Below, in pieces: positions 1-9,115 of a stretch of DNA of 57,716 nucleotides; position 1 is the stretch's first letter, and each line of letters begins with the position of its first letter. The notes below the pieces were generated by a model. It saw only the letters and a program-made list of their open reading frames with translations, did no database searches and was not told the DNA's origin. The stretch spans positions 1 to 57,716 of the forward strand of contig JAFQKN010000074.1 in assembly GCA_017396895.1 (NCBI GenBank). Reading direction: 5' to 3'. The stretch is from Clostridia bacterium (GTDB lineage Bacteria; Bacillota; Clostridia; Oscillospirales; Acutalibacteraceae). The translations under genes were made by a program, and so were the position numbers.

Positions 1-635
1 ACACCGCGTCCCCAGTCAAGCGTTGCAAAGTCCTTACTGCCGTCAAAGACGTATTCTTTGCCGTCAAAGACGGCCTTGCCCGTGCAGGGCATACAGTTGA
101 TCTTGCGGTTGTAGTAGAATGCGGTGGGTTTTTCTTTCCACGGCGTTGCAATGACCAAAGAATCCATATCGGGTTCTTCGAGTGTAAGATCGACCGTCAG
201 CGTTTTTCCTTCAAAGAAATTTTTGTATTCGCAGGTGATACGACGGGTATGACCGTCCTTGACAAAATCCATTTTCAGGCGTTTATCGTGGTAAGACACA
301 TTGCCCTTGTCGGCGCTGGGCGGCAGGCGGAGTTTGCCCATGGGGAATGCATTGAGGATGGTTTCGGTGTGTTCCCAGCCCTTGTTGAAATCAAGCAGAC
401 TTGCTGACTGCAGACCGATGTAGCCGTCATCGGAAATTGTGAAGGCCACACCGTAATTTCCGTCCGAGGAGATGGCAATGTAGTAATCCCATTCCTTGAT
501 GCGGAATTTCGGGGCTTTGATGTCGGCGCGGTCATAGATCTGGAACTGCTTTCTGGACCAGCCGGGTTCGGCAATATGACCGTCGGCATTCAAAAGGCGT
601 TGTACTTTTGTAATTTCATGGTTTCTTTCAGACAT
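1..635 (-). CDS. DUF2804 family protein, C-terminus cut by window edge
   Basis: The reading frame stays open from an ATG at 635 to the window edge, so about 211 residues of the N-terminal part are present and the end is missing. The start follows an AGGAGGAAATTGCT ribosome site, and the translation begins MSERNHEITKVQ. The middle holds segments such as ATPWKEKPTAFYYNRK and INCMPCTGKAVFDGKEY, followed by LDWGRG, which match what I remember of the DUF2804 family; its biochemical role is unknown. The gene lies 20 bp downstream of the yhaM-like gene on the same strand, so the two are probably cotranscribed. I see no signal peptide, so the protein is likely cytosolic. Confidence 0.8.
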   Translation of the reverse strand, partial: MSERNHEITKVQRLLNADGHIAEPGWSRKQFQIYDRADIKAPKFRIKEWDYYIAISSDGNYGVAFTISDDGYIGLQSASLLDFNKGWEHTETILNAFPMGKLRLPPSADKGNVSYHDKRLKMDFVKDGHTRRITCEYKNFFEGKTLTVDLTLEEPDMDSLVIATPWKEKPTAFYYNRKINCMPCTGKAVFDGKEYVFDGSKDFATLDWGRG

Positions 636-655
636 AGCAATTTCCTCCTGTAAAA

Positions 656-1627
656 CTATAATTTAACATCGGTTGTAATGGGCTTTCTGCCGTGGTGATA
701 GAATTTTCTGTCCTGCAAAGACCACATACGAGAGGTAAATTCACCGGGCGCGATGCTGCCCAAAGCGGAAGTGATCTCGTAAATATTGGCATCCAGCACG
801 TCCAGCTGCGAAAGAATTTCCGCTTCCAGGAACAGCGGTCTGACGGCGGCGCCGTATTCGGGTTCGCCGTGGTGAGACGCGATCATGTGCTGTACGAGCA
901 TCACCGTATCGGGGTTCAGATTCAGTTGTTCACCGTATTTCTGCACAAGCATCGCACCGCCCACGAGATGCCCGACCAGTGTTCCGCGCACGGTGTAACT
1001 TTCTACAAGCCCCGCCGCAGACACATTGAACTCACTGAGTTTTTCAATATCGTGCAGCAGTGCGCCGCACAGCAGAAGATCTCTGTCCACGGTGGGATAC
1101 AGAGAAGCGGCGGCGTCGGCCAGTTTCATAATGGACAGCGTGTGCATCAGCAATCCGCCGCGAATGGCATGGTGCAGTTTGTAAGCCGCAGGCCACACGC
1201 ACATTTTTTCACCGAAATCGGCAAGCACGGCATTGCACAGTTTGCGCAGATCCGTGTCCTGAAAAGAATCTATGTAAGCGTGTACCTTGCGCAGCATATC
1301 CTCAGCCGAGAACGATGCACTCGGTACAAAATCCGCCATATTGATATTGTCGCGTTCCTCGCTCTGGCGATAGCGGTCAATGCGCATCTGCGGTGCATTG
1401 TTGTAGGTGGTGATCAGGCCGCGCACGAGAATGACGGTGTTGACAACGGGCATGGCCGCATCGTCCCCCTTGTAATCCCATACTTTTGCATTGATCTCAC
1501 CGTCGGAATCGGACAGAATGATATCTAAATAAAACGATCCGTTCTTGGATGTTTTCTTATCGCACGAACGCACAAGTGCAAAGCCCTGCACGGTGCCGTT
1601 TTTTTCGTCAATGACCTTAAAATTCAT
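656..1627 (-). CDS. yhaM: 3'-5' exoribonuclease, YhaM family (OB fold + HD domain)
   Basis: This 323-aa protein has an N-terminal OB-fold (residues about 8-85, with SDGEINAKVWDY) followed by an HD phosphohydrolase domain. The HD pair falls in GALLHDIEKLSEF at about H192-D193, with further histidines in HHAIRGGLLMHTL and QHMIASHHGEPEYG. This order and length are those of YhaM/CBF1, a metal-dependent 3'-5' exoribonuclease of Firmicutes that acts in RNA turnover in the cytosol. The start ATG at 1627 has only a short GGTGA ribosome site. A promoter with TTGACT and TATTAT boxes lies just upstream. RNase Y, encoded near the other end of the window, is another RNA decay enzyme. Confidence 0.9.
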   Translation of the reverse strand: MNFKVIDEKNGTVQGFALVRSCDKKTSKNGSFYLDIILSDSDGEINAKVWDYKGDDAAMPVVNTVILVRGLITTYNNAPQMRIDRYRQSEERDNINMADFVPSASFSAEDMLRKVHAYIDSFQDTDLRKLCNAVLADFGEKMCVWPAAYKLHHAIRGGLLMHTLSIMKLADAAASLYPTVDRDLLLCGALLHDIEKLSEFNVSAAGLVESYTVRGTLVGHLVGGAMLVQKYGEQLNLNPDTVMLVQHMIASHHGEPEYGAAVRPLFLEAEILSQLDVLDANIYEITSALGSIAPGEFTSRMWSLQDRKFYHHGRKPITTDVKL

Positions 1628-1659
1628 TCATTCACCTTCTGCAAAATATAGTTATCTTT

Positions 1660-1688
1660 ATAATAACATAATAAACTACAGAAGTCAA
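1660..1688 (-). promoter_or_regulatory. Sigma-A type promoter for yhaM/DUF2804
   Basis: Read on the minus strand, TTGACT (1683-1688) and TATTAT (1660-1665) are separated by 17 bp. They lie about 35 bp upstream of the yhaM start. Confidence 0.6.
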
Positions 1689-1699
1689 AGAAAAAATAT

Positions 1700-2644
1700 T
1701 CAGGCAGGAAGATCCGTAAGTGCGCAAAACACATAGCCTTTGTCGCGCGCATGGTCGATGATCTGTCCCATGGCCGCGGCGTTGTCGGCAGACACGGAAT
1801 GCAGCAGCAAAATCATGCCGGGGTGCAGTTGATTTGTGACTTGCTCAAAGGCATACTGCGCCCCTTTTTGCTTGCTTGTATCCCAATCACTGTATGCGGC
1901 AGACCAGAAAATACAGGAAAAACCGAGCGAATTTGCAAGTTGCACGGCATTGAGATTATATCTGCCTTCGGGAAAGCGGAAATACAGACTCGAATAGCCG
2001 AAATTCTCACGCATATAGGTGTCAAAGCCCATCAGTTCTTCCGCCATTTGAGTACGGGAAATGGTAGTAAAATCCGCGTGAGAGACGGAATGGTTGCCGA
2101 CAATATGACCTTCTTTTATCATTCTTGCAATCAGTTCGGGCGCACTTTTGATTTCGTGCAAAGTACAGAAAAAAGCGGCCGGCACCTGTTTTTCTTTCAG
2201 CACGTCCAGTATTTTTGCGGTGTTGCCGTTTTCGTAACCGCAATCAAAGGTCAGATAAATTCGCTTTTCCTGCGATTTGGCATCATACACCACCGCATCG
2301 AGTTTTTCACGTTCAAAGATCTGCTGAAAATCTCGGCTGTAGGCGTGCACCTGCCCGTTTTTCGCCTTTCCGAAGTAGTGATCGACCGCATCTTCCTTAT
2401 ATCCGGCCGCATTTTCGGGATCGGATACGGTATAAGACAAGGGCGGCAACGCTGACAGTCCCGACAGAGTATTACCGCCTTGCTCACCGTAAAAGACTTT
2501 TGGGGTGCGTTGTTCGCCCTGCACGGTCAATGCCTGTTCGGACGGTTCTGCGGCTGGCAAAGATACGGTATCATCGGTCGAAGCACAGCCGCCGAAAAAC
2601 AAAAGAGTCAGAAACAAAGATAAAATTCGTTTACAACGGTGCAT
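1700..2644 (-). CDS. PdaA-like polysaccharide deacetylase, lipoprotein
   Basis: The 314-aa product starts with a lipoprotein signal (MHRCKRILSLFLTLLFFGGC, lipobox FGGC, Cys20), so it should be anchored outside the cytoplasmic membrane. The carbohydrate esterase 4 (NodB) fold covers residues about 125-310, with motif 1 TFDCGYENG, motif 2 GNHSVSHADFT (metal His pair) and motif 3 YFRFPEGRYN. PdaA enzymes of Bacillus carry a similar TFDNGYENG and deacetylate muramic acid residues of peptidoglycan. The residue after the first Asp is Cys here, as variable in the PdaA branch. The role is therefore probably cell-wall modification. The ATG at 2644 is preceded by GGAAATTTGCC, a weak ribosome site. Confidence 0.88.
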   Translation of the reverse strand: MHRCKRILSLFLTLLFFGGCASTDDTVSLPAAEPSEQALTVQGEQRTPKVFYGEQGGNTLSGLSALPPLSYTVSDPENAAGYKEDAVDHYFGKAKNGQVHAYSRDFQQIFEREKLDAVVYDAKSQEKRIYLTFDCGYENGNTAKILDVLKEKQVPAAFFCTLHEIKSAPELIARMIKEGHIVGNHSVSHADFTTISRTQMAEELMGFDTYMRENFGYSSLYFRFPEGRYNLNAVQLANSLGFSCIFWSAAYSDWDTSKQKGAQYAFEQVTNQLHPGMILLLHSVSADNAAAMGQIIDHARDKGYVFCALTDLPA

Positions 2645-2659
2645 GGCAAATTTCCTTTC

Positions 2660-2688
2660 AAAAAATATGTACCGGTCGGAGGACCGGT
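2660..2688 (-). terminator. Probable terminator after the 61-aa gene
   Basis: ACCGGTC-GGAG-GACCGGT (2671-2688) is a perfect 7-bp stem. On the minus strand it is followed by ACATATTTTTT. It lies between the small protein gene and the deacetylase gene. Confidence 0.5.
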
Positions 2689-2697
2689 GAAGTTGGT

Positions 2698-2883
2698 TTA
2701 CTTCATTAAATTCTGTACGCTGGTTATGATCTCATCCACGGTGTCAATGGCTCTGTTTGCCGTTTTTTTGGCTTTTTTCTTCATGGCATTGCCTGCTACC
2801 ATGCCTGTACCCATCATAGCGGCTCCGCCGATGGTCATAACGGCGCCGACACCTTTCATAACGGTTCCGATTTTCGTTTTCAT
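2698..2883 (-). CDS. Small glycine-rich membrane-associated protein (61 aa)
   Basis: The ATG at 2883 sits 6 nt after a strong AAAGGAGGG site; the longer frame from 2937 lacks a good ribosome site. The product MKTKIGTVMKGVGAVMTI... has one hydrophobic glycine/alanine/methionine helix (residues about 8-30) followed by a basic KKKAKK stretch and a short helical tail. I do not recognise a family. The helix and basic edge suggest a single-pass or peripheral membrane peptide. Neighbours do not indicate a role. Confidence 0.65.
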   Translation of the reverse strand: MKTKIGTVMKGVGAVMTIGGAAMMGTGMVAGNAMKKKAKKTANRAIDTVDEIITSVQNLMK

Positions 2884-3001
2884 TCTGTTCCCTCCTTTTT
2901 CCGTAGTATTTGCGCCGTGTTTCAAATTATTCAACACGATGATTGAAAAACAGCATTTTGCGTGCTATACTGAAAAGAAAAAACGGAGAAATCAAATCAT
3001 T

Positions 3002-3505
3002 ATGGCACAACTGAACATCGTGCTCGTAGAGCCTGAAATACCGCAAAACACCGGCAATATTGCACGCACCTGCGCCTGCACGGGTGCAAAACTGCACCTT
3101 GTGGAACCGATGGGCTTCAAGGTAGATGATCGCAAACTCAAACGCGCCGGCCTTGACTACTGGCACTTATTGGATATTACATACCATGCCTCGTTGGAAG
3201 ATTTTTTCAAAAATACGGCAGGCGGAACCTACTTTTATTTTTCCACAAAAGCCAATCACGATTACACGCAGGTAGCGTACCCCGACAATGCCTATCTCGT
3301 ATTCGGCAAAGAAACGGCAGGCTTACCCGAATGGCTTCTGCACGAAAACCCCGACACGACGGTGCGTATTCCGATGATCTCGGAGGTACGAAGTCTGAAC
3401 CTTTCCAATTCCGTTGCGGTGGGTGTGTTTGAAGCCTTGCGCCAATGGGGGTTCCCCGAATTGCAGAACAAAGGCAAACTGAGAGAATTCGACTGGAACG
3501 ACTGA
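3002..3505 (+). CDS. trmL: tRNA (cytidine(34)-2'-O)-methyltransferase TrmL
   Basis: The start ATG at 3002 gives MAQLNIVLVEPEIPQNTGNI, the typical N-terminus of TrmL/SpoU-type methyltransferases. The 167-aa length is that of the minimal SPOUT family. Motifs NTGNIARTC, VFGKETAGLP and RIPM...RSLNLSNSVAVG form the trefoil-knot SAM site (residues about 95-150). The enzyme 2'-O-methylates the wobble nucleotide of tRNA-Leu in E. coli. The longer frame upstream is open by chance and overlaps the divergent small gene. The GH38 gene follows after 28 bp. Confidence 0.92.
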   Translation: MAQLNIVLVEPEIPQNTGNIARTCACTGAKLHLVEPMGFKVDDRKLKRAGLDYWHLLDITYHASLEDFFKNTAGGTYFYFSTKANHDYTQVAYPDNAYLVFGKETAGLPEWLLHENPDTTVRIPMISEVRSLNLSNSVAVGVFEALRQWGFPELQNKGKLREFDWND

Positions 3506-3533
3506 TTCCGTTTATATTCAAGGAGGGATTCTT

Positions 3534-6500
3534 ATGCATACCGTAAAACCCGGCGTTCTCAAGCACATGATCAAACAGATCCCGCGTTTTATTTATCCGC
3601 AATCCTTATCCGTTTGCGTTTGGCACAGCCACACCGGACGGCATATCGCGCCCAACACGTTCACACACAATGACGATGAAGTGCAGATGCAGTTGGGCGA
3701 TTTCTGGCGCGGCGGTTACGACGACGTGCGCTGGTTTTGTGCAGATGTAACCGTGCCTGCCGCATTTGCAGGCAAGAAGGTATATCTGCAACTTGATTTC
3801 GGCGGCGAAGCACTCGTGCGCATCAACGGAAAAATTGTCGGTGCGGTCAGTTCCATGGACGGTGCGGCATGGGTACACAGAGATATGCTCCTGTTGCCCG
3901 TGCTCCGAGACGGCGAAGAACTGCACATTGAATCGGAAAACTCGGTATGTTGCGGCGGATTCTGCGATGCCGCCATGGATGGGGCAAAAGATATGCAGAT
4001 GCAGATGCGCACTGCACAATTGCTGACGGTGGACGAAAAAACGGAAGAACTGTATTTTCTCGTCAGCCGCGTGTATGATGCACTCGATTGCATTGATGAC
4101 AGTGTCCTGCGTACAAAAGTGTACAATGCATTGGATGATGCCCTGCATATTCTTGATTTTGATTTTGACAATGAAACTTTTTACCGCAGTGCGCCCAAAG
4201 CACTTGCGTTTTTACAGCAATCTTTACAGGCGATCGCGCCTTTTGCGCCGGGCGAAGTGATCCTGACGGGACACAGCCATCTTGATGTTGCATGGCTGTG
4301 GACGGTGTTGGAGATCACCCGTAAGACCGCACGCACGTTTTCAAACAACCTTGCACTCATGGATGCCTACCCCGATTTCCGCTTTGCACAAAGTCAGGCG
4401 GTGCTGTATGATTTTATGAAAAAACACTACCCCGATATTTTTGAACGGGTGAAAGAGAAAGTAAAAAACGGACAGTGGTGTATTACGGGGAATACGTGGG
4501 TGGAAGCAGACACCAATCTTGCTTCGGGCGAATCCCTTGTGCGGCAACTGCTGTTCGGAAGAAATTTCTTCCTTAAAGAATTCGGCGTTGCATCCGACAT
4601 TTACTGGCTGCCCGACTGTTTCGGTTTTACATGGGCCTTACCGCAAATTATCCGAAAATCGGGCATGAAATATTTTGTCACCGCAAAACTGCAAAACAAC
4701 GACACTTCCCCATTCCCGCACTCAGTGTTCCGTTGGCGCGCACACAGCGGCGATGAAGTGCTCGCCTACGTACAGAGCGTACACTACGAGGGTGAAGCAG
4801 ATCCGCGCTATATTTACAACTGCCATCACTCCAACCGTCAGAAAGCCGAAACGGGCGTTTCTCACGGTATGTTCGGTTACGGTGACGGAGGCGGCGGATG
4901 CACCTATGACATGGCAGAATCCGCACGTGCCGTTGCACAGATCCCCGGTATGCCGAAAGTGCGCATGGATATGCCCGATGTATTTTTCAAAAAGGCGGAA
5001 GAATCCATACAGGAACTGCCCGTATGGGACGGTGAACTGTATTACGAAAATCACCGCGGCACCTACACAAGTCAGGCTTTCGTAAAGAAAAACAACCGCA
5101 AAGGCGAATACCTTTTACGAAATGCGGAACTGACCGGTGTGTTGGCTGCACTGACAGACGGTGCGCCTTATCCGAAAGCACAGTTGGACGAAACATGGAA
5201 ACTGTTGCTGATCAATCAGTTCCACGATATTTTACCGGGCACGTCCATCCATGAAGTGTATGAGAACACAAAACTGGAATATGAAAAAATGAATACAGAC
5301 GGTCAAATGCTGTTGGATCATGCTCTGCAAAGCGTATTGCGCCATGTACAAAGTGAGGACGGTGACGTGGCCGTATTCAATTTCCTGCCGTGGGAAGTCA
5401 CGACACCCGTGGAGGATGCACACGGACGGTTTTTGGCCTGTGTGCCTGCCTGCGGTTACCGCGTTTACAAAAAGAAGGACCGCCCGTCATGGAAACAGGG
5501 TGTGCGCGTCGGTGCAAACAGCATCGAAAACCGTTTTCTGCGTGTACAATGGGATGCCGACGGTCTGCTGACAAGCATTTTCGACAAAGAAAACGACCGT
5601 GAACTGCTCAGCACGCCCGACGGCAATCTGCTGTGTGTTTTCCAGGATAAGCCCATTCACGAAAGCGCATGGAATATGGAACTCAATTATCGCAAAAAAT
5701 GTTGGGAACTGCTAGAGGCCGAAAGCATTGCAATAGCGGAAAACAGCCCTGAACGCGCTTGCGTGCGTATGGTGCGCCGTTTCAACAAAAGCGTCATCAC
5801 ACAGGATATAAGCCTGTGTGCCGATGACCGTTTTGTTCATTTTGACGTGTCTGCCGATTGGCAGGAGACCGAAAAAACACTCAAAGCCGCTTTCAGGCTG
5901 AACATACGCTCCGTGAGAGCGACCTATGAGATCGCACACGGCAGTTGCGAACGGCCGACACACATGAATACACTGTATGACCGCGCCAAATTTGAAAACT
6001 GCGCACACAAATGGGTGGATCTCTCCGAAGGAGATTACGGCGTATCCCTGCTCAATGAAAGCAAATACGGACACGATATTGAAAATAACCTGCTTCGCAT
6101 CACATTGCTTCGTTCTCCGATCTGTCCCGACCGTACGGCCGATCACGGACAGCATTCATTCTCCTACCGCCTGTATCCGCACACGGGCACGTGGCAACAG
6201 GCAAAAACCGTACGTATGGCAAATGAATTCAACTGTCCGCTTGCTGTTTTGCCGTTACAGACAAACCAATGCGGCGATTTGTCGGATACACAATCTTTCA
6301 TAGCCGTCAGTGATGAATGCCTTGTGTTGGATGCTTTCAAAGCGGCGGAAGACGGCAAGGGACTGATCCTGCGCATATATGAAGCACACGGTACGAGAGG
6401 CAACAGAACGGTCACACTCGGGTTCCCCTTTGCCGACGTTTACGAATGCGATCTCATGGAAGACGGAATGACGGCCGTTCAAACAACAGAAAACGGTTTT

Positions 6501-6554
6501 ACATTCTTCTGCACACCCAACGAAGTGAAAACATTCCGCATTCTGCTGAAATAA
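3534..6554 (+). CDS. GH38 alpha-mannosidase
   Basis: The 1006-aa protein starts at an ATG after AAGGAGGGATTCTT. An N-terminal beta-sandwich (residues about 40-150) precedes the GH38 catalytic domain. The zinc-binding motif GHSHLDVAWLW lies at about 246-256 and the probable nucleophile Asp is in WLPDCFGF at about 361. The mid-domain signature FHDILPGTSIHEV (about 562-574) and a C-terminal beta domain complete the family order, and the length is typical. There is no signal peptide, so it acts in the cytosol on imported mannosides, for example fragments of N-glycans. The downstream GPH symporter has its own promoter but may supply the substrate. Confidence 0.93.
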   Translation: MHTVKPGVLKHMIKQIPRFIYPQSLSVCVWHSHTGRHIAPNTFTHNDDEVQMQLGDFWRGGYDDVRWFCADVTVPAAFAGKKVYLQLDFGGEALVRINGKIVGAVSSMDGAAWVHRDMLLLPVLRDGEELHIESENSVCCGGFCDAAMDGAKDMQMQMRTAQLLTVDEKTEELYFLVSRVYDALDCIDDSVLRTKVYNALDDALHILDFDFDNETFYRSAPKALAFLQQSLQAIAPFAPGEVILTGHSHLDVAWLWTVLEITRKTARTFSNNLALMDAYPDFRFAQSQAVLYDFMKKHYPDIFERVKEKVKNGQWCITGNTWVEADTNLASGESLVRQLLFGRNFFLKEFGVASDIYWLPDCFGFTWALPQIIRKSGMKYFVTAKLQNNDTSPFPHSVFRWRAHSGDEVLAYVQSVHYEGEADPRYIYNCHHSNRQKAETGVSHGMFGYGDGGGGCTYDMAESARAVAQIPGMPKVRMDMPDVFFKKAEESIQELPVWDGELYYENHRGTYTSQAFVKKNNRKGEYLLRNAELTGVLAALTDGAPYPKAQLDETWKLLLINQFHDILPGTSIHEVYENTKLEYEKMNTDGQMLLDHALQSVLRHVQSEDGDVAVFNFLPWEVTTPVEDAHGRFLACVPACGYRVYKKKDRPSWKQGVRVGANSIENRFLRVQWDADGLLTSIFDKENDRELLSTPDGNLLCVFQDKPIHESAWNMELNYRKKCWELLEAESIAIAENSPERACVRMVRRFNKSVITQDISLCADDRFVHFDVSADWQETEKTLKAAFRLNIRSVRATYEIAHGSCERPTHMNTLYDRAKFENCAHKWVDLSEGDYGVSLLNESKYGHDIENNLLRITLLRSPICPDRTADHGQHSFSYRLYPHTGTWQQAKTVRMANEFNCPLAVLPLQTNQCGDLSDTQSFIAVSDECLVLDAFKAAEDGKGLILRIYEAHGTRGNRTVTLGFPFADVYECDLMEDGMTAVQTTENGFTFFCTPNEVKTFRILLK

Positions 6555-6558
6555 AAAG

Positions 6559-6587
6559 TTTACAAGCGTGTTTTTTTGTGTTATAAT
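6559..6587 (+). promoter_or_regulatory. Promoter for the first GPH symporter
   Basis: TTTACA (6559-6564) and TATAAT (6582-6587) are separated by 17 bp, just upstream of the GPH gene. Confidence 0.7.
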
Positions 6588-6618
6588 CCATGCATAAAAG
6601 GAAAGGACGAAATTCATT

Positions 6619-8139
6619 ATGGCTAAAGAGAAAACCAAAACACCGCGTCCCGGATATGTAGTACCGAAAAAAGAACTGTCCATGTTTGCATTCGGCGCCA
6701 TGGGACAGGGCATGATCTATGCAATGATGTCCAGCTACATCAGCGACTATTACGTAAACATTCTGCAGCTTCCGCTGTCGTTCGTTTTGATTCTGATGCT
6801 TCTTGCCCGTGTGTGGGATGCCATCAACGATCCGCTGATGGGCATTCTTGCCGACCGCAGAGAACCCACAAAACGCGGCAAAATGAAAAAATACATTCTG
6901 TATGCCGCCGTGCCGATCGCATTGCTGACATTGCTGATGTATTTAAGTCCCGACATGAGTCAGACACCGCTGATGATCTTCTCGGCCGTGGTCTATATTC
7001 TTTGGGGTATGAGTTACACCATGGCGGATGTTCCGTTCTGGAGCATTCCGAACTTCATGACACCCAATGCGGAAGAACGCGGTTATGTCATTTCGTTCAC
7101 CAAAAACCTCAACGGTATCGGCTCCGCCATTCCGGAAGTGCTGTTCCTGGTGGCAGGTTTCACACTGCCTTCCCTGTTGGGCACAACCGGAACGCAGTTT
7201 GAAAAACAAAAATATTTCATCATTGCCGCCGTCACCGTTGCCATCGGGATCGTGATGTATGTCAACTCCTATTTCCACATCAAGGAACGCATCATCCCGC
7301 CCGTGCAACACAGGCAACCCGGTGAACCGAGCACACTTTCGCGTATTTTCAAATGCAAACCGCTGATGCTCGTGGTCGCCATGGGCATTCTCTCCAGCGG
7401 CAGATACATGGTACAGGCCGCCGCCATTCACGTGGCACGTTACGCTTTTTACATAGGTCCCGAACTGACCTCTGCCATGACCGAAGCCGAGCGCAACGGC
7501 TACATTCAGGCGAGCATTTCGTCCGTCAAGACCGTTTTCCAAGTCTGCGCCATTGTGGGTATGTTCGGCGCAATGCTCCTGATGCCCAAACTCATGCGCA
7601 AATTCGATTACAAAAAGATCGTTATCACAACCTGCCTTTTGGGTTTCGTTGCAAGCATCTTCACCACACTGATCGGCTGGTTCACCAACAATCTCTATAT
7701 CTGCACACCGTTTATTCTCATTTCCTGCATCCCGCTGGGCGTTCTCAACGTGGTCTCCAACGCCATGATCTGCGACTGTCTGGATTATATCGAACTGGAA
7801 ACGGGCTATCGTGACAACGGTCTGGGTTCGGCCTGCCAGGGCTTCGTAAACAAACTGGGCAATGCACTTGCCACCTGCGGCATCATCGTGATGTATATGT
7901 TCATCGGTCTGGATCCCAGCCAGATGTATTCGCAGGATGCCATTCTCATCGCGACGGATCTTACGAGAACGCAGAATTTTGCCATGTTCTCGCTCGTATC
8001 CCTCATCCCCGGTATCAGCATGCTTTTGTGCTCGATTCCGATGTTCTTCTATAAGATCTCGGGCAAGGAAAAAGAACGCATTGTAAACGAACTTGCCGAA
8101 AGAAGAGCCGAAGAAAGTGCAATTATCACAAATAATTGA
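6619..8139 (+). CDS. GPH-family (MFS_2) sugar:cation symporter
   Basis: The 506-aa protein has about 12 membrane helices. The N-terminal helices carry YISDYYVN and the loop motif DAINDPLMGILADR (about residues 70-85), typical of the glycoside-pentoside-hexuronide:cation symporter family related to MelB. A second conserved segment, YIELETGYRDNGLGSA, lies around residues 390-405 and resembles the family's loop 10-11. Such proteins import glycosides with sodium or protons. The gene stands directly after the GH38 alpha-mannosidase, so a mannoside is a reasonable guess, not shown. The start ATG follows AAAGGAAAGGACG. Confidence 0.88.
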   Translation: MAKEKTKTPRPGYVVPKKELSMFAFGAMGQGMIYAMMSSYISDYYVNILQLPLSFVLILMLLARVWDAINDPLMGILADRREPTKRGKMKKYILYAAVPIALLTLLMYLSPDMSQTPLMIFSAVVYILWGMSYTMADVPFWSIPNFMTPNAEERGYVISFTKNLNGIGSAIPEVLFLVAGFTLPSLLGTTGTQFEKQKYFIIAAVTVAIGIVMYVNSYFHIKERIIPPVQHRQPGEPSTLSRIFKCKPLMLVVAMGILSSGRYMVQAAAIHVARYAFYIGPELTSAMTEAERNGYIQASISSVKTVFQVCAIVGMFGAMLLMPKLMRKFDYKKIVITTCLLGFVASIFTTLIGWFTNNLYICTPFILISCIPLGVLNVVSNAMICDCLDYIELETGYRDNGLGSACQGFVNKLGNALATCGIIVMYMFIGLDPSQMYSQDAILIATDLTRTQNFAMFSLVSLIPGISMLLCSIPMFFYKISGKEKERIVNELAERRAEESAIITNN

Positions 8140-8173
8140 GCAACAAAAACAACACTATTGTAAAAAAATGTTA

Positions 8174-8202
8174 TTGCATTCCCTGTTTTTGTGTGCTATA
8201 AT
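8174..8202 (+). promoter_or_regulatory. Promoter for the 32-aa peptide gene
   Basis: TTGCAT (8174-8179) and TATAAT (8197-8202) are separated by 17 bp. The peptide start is 40 bp downstream. Confidence 0.55.
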
Positions 8203-8241
8203 TTGATTGTAGAAAAAAAATATCAAACGGAGGATTTTACC

Positions 8242-8340
8242 ATGGACTTTTTACAGCAATTCATTGATTTCATTATGAGCATCATCGACACCATCAAGCA
8301 GTTGGTCGCAGACATCCGCGCAAAGAACGACGCTGAATAA
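8242..8340 (+). CDS. 32-aa amphipathic peptide
   Basis: A short frame MDFLQQFIDFIMSIIDTIKQ... of 32 residues begins 9 nt after ACGGAGG, has its own TATAAT promoter, and ends 10 bp before a strong hairpin with a T-run. The product is one continuous helix with hydrophobic I/F/M/L positions on one face and D/K/R/E on the other, similar in style to phenol-soluble-modulin-like or membrane-surface peptides. I do not recognise a family. The promoter, ribosome site and terminator around so short a frame are the main reason to believe it is a real gene. Confidence 0.6.
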   Translation: MDFLQQFIDFIMSIIDTIKQLVADIRAKNDAE

Positions 8341-8350
8341 GCAAAAAACC

Positions 8351-8382
8351 AAAAGAGTTACCGAAACGGTAACTCTTTTTTT
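8351..8382 (+). terminator. Rho-independent terminator after the 32-aa gene
   Basis: AAAAGAGTTACCG-AAA-CGGTAACTCTTTTTTT forms a 13-bp stem with a T-tract. The next gene begins only 14 bp later, so read-through or a second promoter would be needed for it. Confidence 0.85.
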
Positions 8383-8396
8383 GGGAGATATACGGT

Positions 8397-8693
8397 ATGA
8401 ACGAAATTTTTGAAGCGGCCATGGTGATCTGCTTCGGCGCATCCTGGCCTTTGAATCTTTACAAATCGATCAAATCAAAAACCGCAAAAGGCAAAAGTCT
8501 GCTTTTTGAAGTGCTCATTGCAATCGGTTACGTGTGCGGCATTGTGGGGAAAATTTATTCCTATACGGTGTTGGATGCCCCCGTCACCTATCCGTTTGTT
8601 TTTTACATTCTGAATCTTGTGATGGTCACGGCTGACATTGTGCTGACATTGCACAACCGCAAACTGGACAAAGTTGCAGAAAAAGGAGAATAA
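8397..8693 (+). CDS. PQ-loop / SemiSWEET-like small membrane protein
   Basis: The 98-aa protein has three hydrophobic helices (about 5-20, 38-55 and 62-82). The first carries FGASWPLNLYKSIKSKTAKG, which matches the PQ-loop pattern of SemiSWEET sugar carriers (proline after the first helix, then a polar K-S-K-T loop). SemiSWEETs are three-helix units of similar length that dimerise to move sugars. The assignment rests on this motif and topology only. The start ATG follows GGGAGATATACGGT. The Dabb gene follows after 3 bp, so they share a transcript. Confidence 0.65.
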   Translation: MNEIFEAAMVICFGASWPLNLYKSIKSKTAKGKSLLFEVLIAIGYVCGIVGKIYSYTVLDAPVTYPFVFYILNLVMVTADIVLTLHNRKLDKVAEKGE

Positions 8694-8696
8694 GCC

Positions 8697-8987
8697 ATGC
8701 TCAAACACATCGTCTGCTTCAAACTCAAAGACAACAGCCCCGAAAATTGCGAAAAAGCAAAAGAAGTGCTCCTGTCCATGCAGGACAAGGTGGATCTTCT
8801 GCGTGAGATCCGCGTCGGGATCGACATTCTGCACTCCGAACGGTCATACGATCTGATTTTGGAAGTCGTCCTGGACGACGAAGCGGCTCTTGAAGCCTAT
8901 CAGCAGCATCCCTATCATGTGCAGGTGGTCAAAAAACATATGCACGCCGTGCGTGAAACAAGTGTCGCGGTAGACTATATTTTTTAA
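8697..8987 (+). CDS. Dabb (stress-responsive A/B barrel) family protein
   Basis: The 96-aa protein begins MLKHIVCFKLKD and has the ferredoxin-like alpha+beta pattern of Dabb domains, including the conserved YDLILEVVLDDEAALEAYQQ and HPYHVQVVKKH segments. Dabb proteins are usually dimers; a few are enzymes, most have no known role. The start lies 3 bp after the PQ-loop gene and overlaps its ribosome site GGAGAA. Cytosolic. Confidence 0.88.
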   Translation: MLKHIVCFKLKDNSPENCEKAKEVLLSMQDKVDLLREIRVGIDILHSERSYDLILEVVLDDEAALEAYQQHPYHVQVVKKHMHAVRETSVAVDYIF

Positions 8988-9115
8988 GTACCGAGCACAC
9001 CGTGCAAAACGCTGAACGAACGGAAAAAGATAATTTCTTCTTCTCTGTAAGTTTAATACATTTTCCAATATGATATTGAAATGTAAAAATGACACAGCGG
9101 ACAAATTGTTTTACT

